Positions 61,428 through 64,000 of a stretch of DNA of 64,000 nucleotides are shown piece by piece; within the stretch, counting starts at the first letter, position 1; each line of letters opens with the position of its first letter. The notes below the pieces were generated by a model, which was given only the letters and a program-made list of their open reading frames with translations, ran no database searches and was not told the origin of the DNA. Both the position numbers and the translations under genes were made by a program. Source of the stretch: JAEZDC01 sp036676415 (GTDB taxonomy: Bacteria > Bacteroidota > Bacteroidia > Chitinophagales > Chitinophagaceae). The stretch lies in assembly GCA_036676415.1 (NCBI GenBank), contig JAKFCX010000021.1, positions 124,001 through 188,000 on the forward strand, read 5' to 3'.

Positions 61428-61646
61428 ATGAATTCTAATTCAATGCCGCCCGATTGGGAAAGAAAACTTGCCCACCTAAGGCAAAACCTTAAGGACATCA
61501 AAGAGCCGAACTCGGCCGGTGTCGCCTATTTCAAAGCTTACATGGGGATCGGAGTGCTTAATGACATGCTCAGCGGCTGCCCGATGGACATAGAACCTGT
61601 CTTGATTTCCCTATTAACCGAGTATCACGAGTTGATAGCCGAATAG
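61428..61646 (+). CDS. Hypothetical small protein
   Basis: A 72-residue soluble protein: PPDWERKLAHLRQNLKDI, then MGIGVLNDMLSGCPMDIEP and an acidic helix at the end. I start at 61428 (MNSNSMPPDW), since the longer frame runs through the terminator stem. Not recognised. It is followed after 48 bp by the 370-residue membrane protein on the same strand and may begin that unit. Confidence 0.6.
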   Translation: MNSNSMPPDWERKLAHLRQNLKDIKEPNSAGVAYFKAYMGIGVLNDMLSGCPMDIEPVLISLLTEYHELIAE

Positions 61647-61694
61647 TATTAATTCCAGTAACACTAGATCTTTTAATCTCAAAATAAAACCAAC

Positions 61695-62807
61695 ATGGAA
61701 ACAAGAAATGTAACAATCTATTCCTACTCACATCCTGAAGTTGAGGGGCTTATTTCGACACTAAATGCTCACCTAAACGAAGACTTTGCTCCATTGGAAG
61801 GTAAACAGGATGGACTCCGAGAGCAAACGATCACCGAAACGGAATTTAAAGTACGCGTGTTGGATTATGTGAAATCAACAGTCCAAATGTCTATCGACAA
61901 GGTACGCCACCTGCTTTTGCCCTCATCCGCATTCTTTAATGCAAAAGAGGCAGAAGAATTAGCTAAGCAAAAATGCACTACAAAGCAATTTGAGATCAAC
62001 GAAAAAGAGCAAGCCTTGATTCAATTGAAAAGAAAGGAGAAAAACTACACTACCGATCCTTTCAAAAAGAAATATGGCCGATATCTTTTTGCAGTAGCAC
62101 TCGTCGTTGGTGTTGCCGACGGATGTTTAGCTTACGGAAGTTTTAGGCAAGCTTCATATCCGATTTTCCTTGCAATAACCGCAGCAGCTGCTATTGCTGC
62201 AGTTATTAGTGCAGCTCACTATGCGTACTGCCCATGGATAAAAAAAGCGCCTACGGAATTTAGAAAAAAGATCCGCGTGGCAACAGTTTTAGGCATAGCG
62301 TTTATCTTTTTTTCCTTTATCAGCCACCTGAGAGTAGAAGCAGCCGCCCAGGTTGTTGATATTAGCACTGGCAGTGATGTTCTAGTGCAAAGCGTTCCTC
62401 ATATTTCTCAATGGGCTGTATGCTTTATTAGTTTAACACTCTTTGCTGCAGTGTTCTTTATGTCTCTCCTCCTTTGGAAAAGCAAGGACGAAAGAGTGAA
62501 GGATGCAGAACATGATGCCTTATGCGATCAAATCCAACAGGGAGAAGATCAAATTCAAAAACTAAAAGAAGATATCATTGGCATTCGCAATAAAGTTCAA
62601 GAAGACAAACGACAGGCAAGAGATTGTTATGACTACACTTCAAAAGCAATCGAGCGCATGCGGCATATTGGAGAAAATGCAATAGCAATTTACAAGCAGA
62701 TATACGCAAAATACCATAATGGTGTACCAGTGTTCTTCCAAGAGTCCTCACAATTAGTGTACGAAGAGTCATTTGCATTCATTAATCCACAAACGCAATT
62801 GGTATGA
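61695..62807 (+). CDS. Membrane protein with coiled-coil arms, unknown function
   Basis: A 370-residue protein. The N-terminal 135 residues are soluble and helical; two adjacent helices follow (about 135-152 and 157-178), then another (about 190-210) and one more (about 238-262), and the C-terminal 100 residues are a coiled coil (KLKEDIIGIRNKVQEDKRQA). No domain is recognised. Its end overlaps the lipoprotein gene by 4 bp (ATGA). Probably part of an envelope complex made by this gene run. Confidence 0.7.
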   Translation: METRNVTIYSYSHPEVEGLISTLNAHLNEDFAPLEGKQDGLREQTITETEFKVRVLDYVKSTVQMSIDKVRHLLLPSSAFFNAKEAEELAKQKCTTKQFEINEKEQALIQLKRKEKNYTTDPFKKKYGRYLFAVALVVGVADGCLAYGSFRQASYPIFLAITAAAAIAAVISAAHYAYCPWIKKAPTEFRKKIRVATVLGIAFIFFSFISHLRVEAAAQVVDISTGSDVLVQSVPHISQWAVCFISLTLFAAVFFMSLLLWKSKDERVKDAEHDALCDQIQQGEDQIQKLKEDIIGIRNKVQEDKRQARDCYDYTSKAIERMRHIGENAIAIYKQIYAKYHNGVPVFFQESSQLVYEESFAFINPQTQLV

Positions 62808-63535
62808 AATCTATAATTATACTCAGCCTGCTCTTCTTAGCATCAGGATGCTTTTTGAGCACTTCAGATTCAGATGTACCTAACTCAACGGCCGTGAGTG
62901 TAGTCGGGGACATTACGGATAAGAAAAAACTTTGGCCAAGTGTAGCTCCCATTCTTCAACTGTATAATTTTACTGATCATCCCAGCGAGGAAGCTTGGTT
63001 TAGTCTTACATATATTTCTGACAAAAAGATCAACCCCCGAATTGCCTATCACTTGCCTACTGAAGAAGAAGCAGAGAAAAGCAACACCTATGACGACCCA
63101 CAGTTTAGAAAAAGAAATATCAAAGGCTTCTATAACCAAATCAATAAGGCAGTAGATACTTTTTATAAAAGCGTTGATACCACGAAATCTTTAAATTATT
63201 CAGAATGCTTTGCTGTGATAGCTATGGAGCTAACTGAACTGAGCAAATTGAATGCGGATCAAAAGATTCTCCTTGCCTTTACTGATCTTCTTGAGCTAAG
63301 TGCACTTGATGCCTACCAAGAGATTGATACTGCAACACCTAAAAAGATTGCTTCGCTACTGCTACAGCATCACACAATTCCAAAAGTGTTAGAGGGTATA
63401 CGGATGATAGTTATTTACGCACCTAAGACAAGAGTAGAGGATCAGAAAGTGGTCAAAATGGCGGAAGCCTACAAATATCTAATCGAAAGCAGAGGTGGCC
63501 GCTTTGAAATAAAGGCCAACAATTATAACTACTAG
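62804..63535 (+). CDS. Lipoprotein of unknown function
   Basis: A 243-residue lipoprotein (LSLLFLASGC lipobox, Cys16). The mature domain is largely helical and charged (FYNQINKAVDTFYKSV, ELTELSKLNADQK). Not recognised. It overlaps the end of the 370-residue membrane-protein gene by 4 bp, so the two are probably partners. Confidence 0.7.
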   Translation: MKSIIILSLLFLASGCFLSTSDSDVPNSTAVSVVGDITDKKKLWPSVAPILQLYNFTDHPSEEAWFSLTYISDKKINPRIAYHLPTEEEAEKSNTYDDPQFRKRNIKGFYNQINKAVDTFYKSVDTTKSLNYSECFAVIAMELTELSKLNADQKILLAFTDLLELSALDAYQEIDTATPKKIASLLLQHHTIPKVLEGIRMIVIYAPKTRVEDQKVVKMAEAYKYLIESRGGRFEIKANNYNY

Positions 63536-63536
63536 A

Positions 63537-63695
63537 GTGGCGCAGCTTTCTACACAGATATGGTATGTAATTCTTAAGGCAATAGTGGTCTTTATTGCAA
63601 AAGTTACTGCGATCATCATCGCCTGGCTATTGAAATTACTGGGCCTAATCTTTTCAACACTAGGCGAAAGGCTGGAAAAAGTAGTAAATAAATAG
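63537..63695 (+). CDS. Small membrane protein with GTG start
   Basis: A 52-residue frame beginning GTG, one base after the lipoprotein stop. A basic start (AQLSTQIWYVILKAIV) leads to one long hydrophobic helix (FIAKVTAIIIAWLLKLLGLIF), and the end is charged (LGERLEKVVNK). A GTG start is the only candidate in frame before the helix. The tight spacing to its neighbours supports it. Confidence 0.55.
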   Translation: MAQLSTQIWYVILKAIVVFIAKVTAIIIAWLLKLLGLIFSTLGERLEKVVNK

Positions 63696-63720
63696 CTTAT
63701 CAAGCCAAAACTAAACCGCT

Positions 63721-64000
63721 ATGGAAACCTTTCTTACAGTATTAGCGATTGTGTCTGCGATAATTTTATTATCGTTTATAAATTGGTTTGCACCTATAGA
63801 ACGAATAGTGGATCAAGGCGAGCAACACTTCGATAACTGTCAGTTTTCGCCGAGAGAATTATTCTCAGAAATTGAGATTCATTTAAACAAAAAGAATCTA
63901 CCGAATGTATCGATCCAAAGGATTACACTTAAAGAATCTGGATTCTTTTCTCACAAAAGAGAGTATCTAAGAATTGACAAAGGTGGCCTTGCGTTTGATA
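63721..64000 (+). CDS. Membrane-anchored protein, cut by the right edge
   Basis: At least 93 codons starting METFLTVLAIVSAIILLSF, a single N-terminal helix, then a soluble domain (NCQFSPRELFSEIEIHL, RITLKESGFFSHKREY). The gene continues beyond the window. Not recognised. It is the fourth gene of the plus-strand run from 61695. Confidence 0.7.
   Translation, partial: METFLTVLAIVSAIILLSFINWFAPIERIVDQGEQHFDNCQFSPRELFSEIEIHLNKKNLPNVSIQRITLKESGFFSHKREYLRIDKGGLAFD

Noticed and set aside
1..64000. CRISPR arrays and tRNA genes
   Set aside because: No regularly spaced direct repeats of CRISPR type and no T-loop signature with matching acceptor stem were seen by eye; a scan with tRNAscan-SE would settle the latter.

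Overview
The window comes from a Bacteroidota chromosome, most likely a member of the Chitinophagaceae or a near relative. Pointers to this are lipoproteins with short Bacteroidota-type lipoboxes, RHS proteins with a DUF6443-type N-terminus, a large TamB/AsmA-like envelope protein, a gamma carbonic anhydrase and weak or absent Shine-Dalgarno sites. The assignment rests on gene style and not on any marker gene. I found no rRNA, tRNA or CRISPR array.

Layout. 1-10.6 kb is ordinary chromosome: a TamB-like protein cut by the left edge, a four-gene envelope-stress operon (YtxH, holin-like, hypothetical, lmo0937-like), a class III aminotransferase, a carbonic anhydrase, RsgA and small lipoproteins. 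At 10.6-11.8 kb comM is broken. Only its C-terminal third remains, its last 20 or so codons are duplicated, and a RelE/ParE-type toxin-antitoxin pair sits between the two copies. From 11.8 kb on the DNA is accessory: an XRE regulator, SSB, lipoproteins and an ECF sigma factor, then a minus-strand operon (17.8-28.2 kb) with an outer-membrane-type coiled-coil protein, a large RHS/YD-wrapper protein, an RHS protein ending in a HExxH metallopeptidase toxin domain and candidate immunity lipoproteins.

29-44 kb is a mobile and defence region: a VirD4/HerA-like ATPase, a large serine recombinase, a Gabija-like pair (OLD/TOPRIM nuclease plus UvrD helicase), an Mrr-like nuclease, a DUF5677 protein, a TatD fragment, small XRE regulators, a RuvC-like protein and an ArdC-type antirestriction protein. 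Five places in this region carry one promoter-like module (TTTCTGTCTTA, exactly 19 nt, then CTACACT): before three XRE genes (one dead), before ardC and before the ATPase gene. This suggests one shared regulon. The recombinase 3' end and the XRE gene recur as pseudogenes on the far side of the Gabija-like operon, so that operon lies between two copies of one module.

44-57.6 kb holds two dense defence operons. The first (minus strand) is a type IIS-like restriction-modification system with a double methyltransferase, an AlwI-family nuclease, a DUF262 protein, an AAA ATPase and an unknown last gene. The second (plus strand) is three overlapping genes: a MORC/MutL-like GHKL ATPase, a small unknown protein and a PLD-SNF2 helicase fusion. 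I know no established name for this exact trio and regard it as the best candidate for an undescribed system. 57.7-61 kb is a probable cyclodipeptide synthase operon with an XRE-like gene and a sodium:solute symporter. 61-64 kb encodes small and membrane proteins of unknown role, and the last gene is cut by the right edge.

Structured non-coding DNA recurs between these modules. A stretch at 13.0 kb (plus) and one at 57.6 kb (minus) are clearly homologous. A 0.6-kb hairpin-rich stretch at 17.1 kb shares a block with one at 51.7 kb (minus). Two rho-independent terminators (16.56 and 61.37 kb) have no gene upstream on their strand and may end small RNAs.
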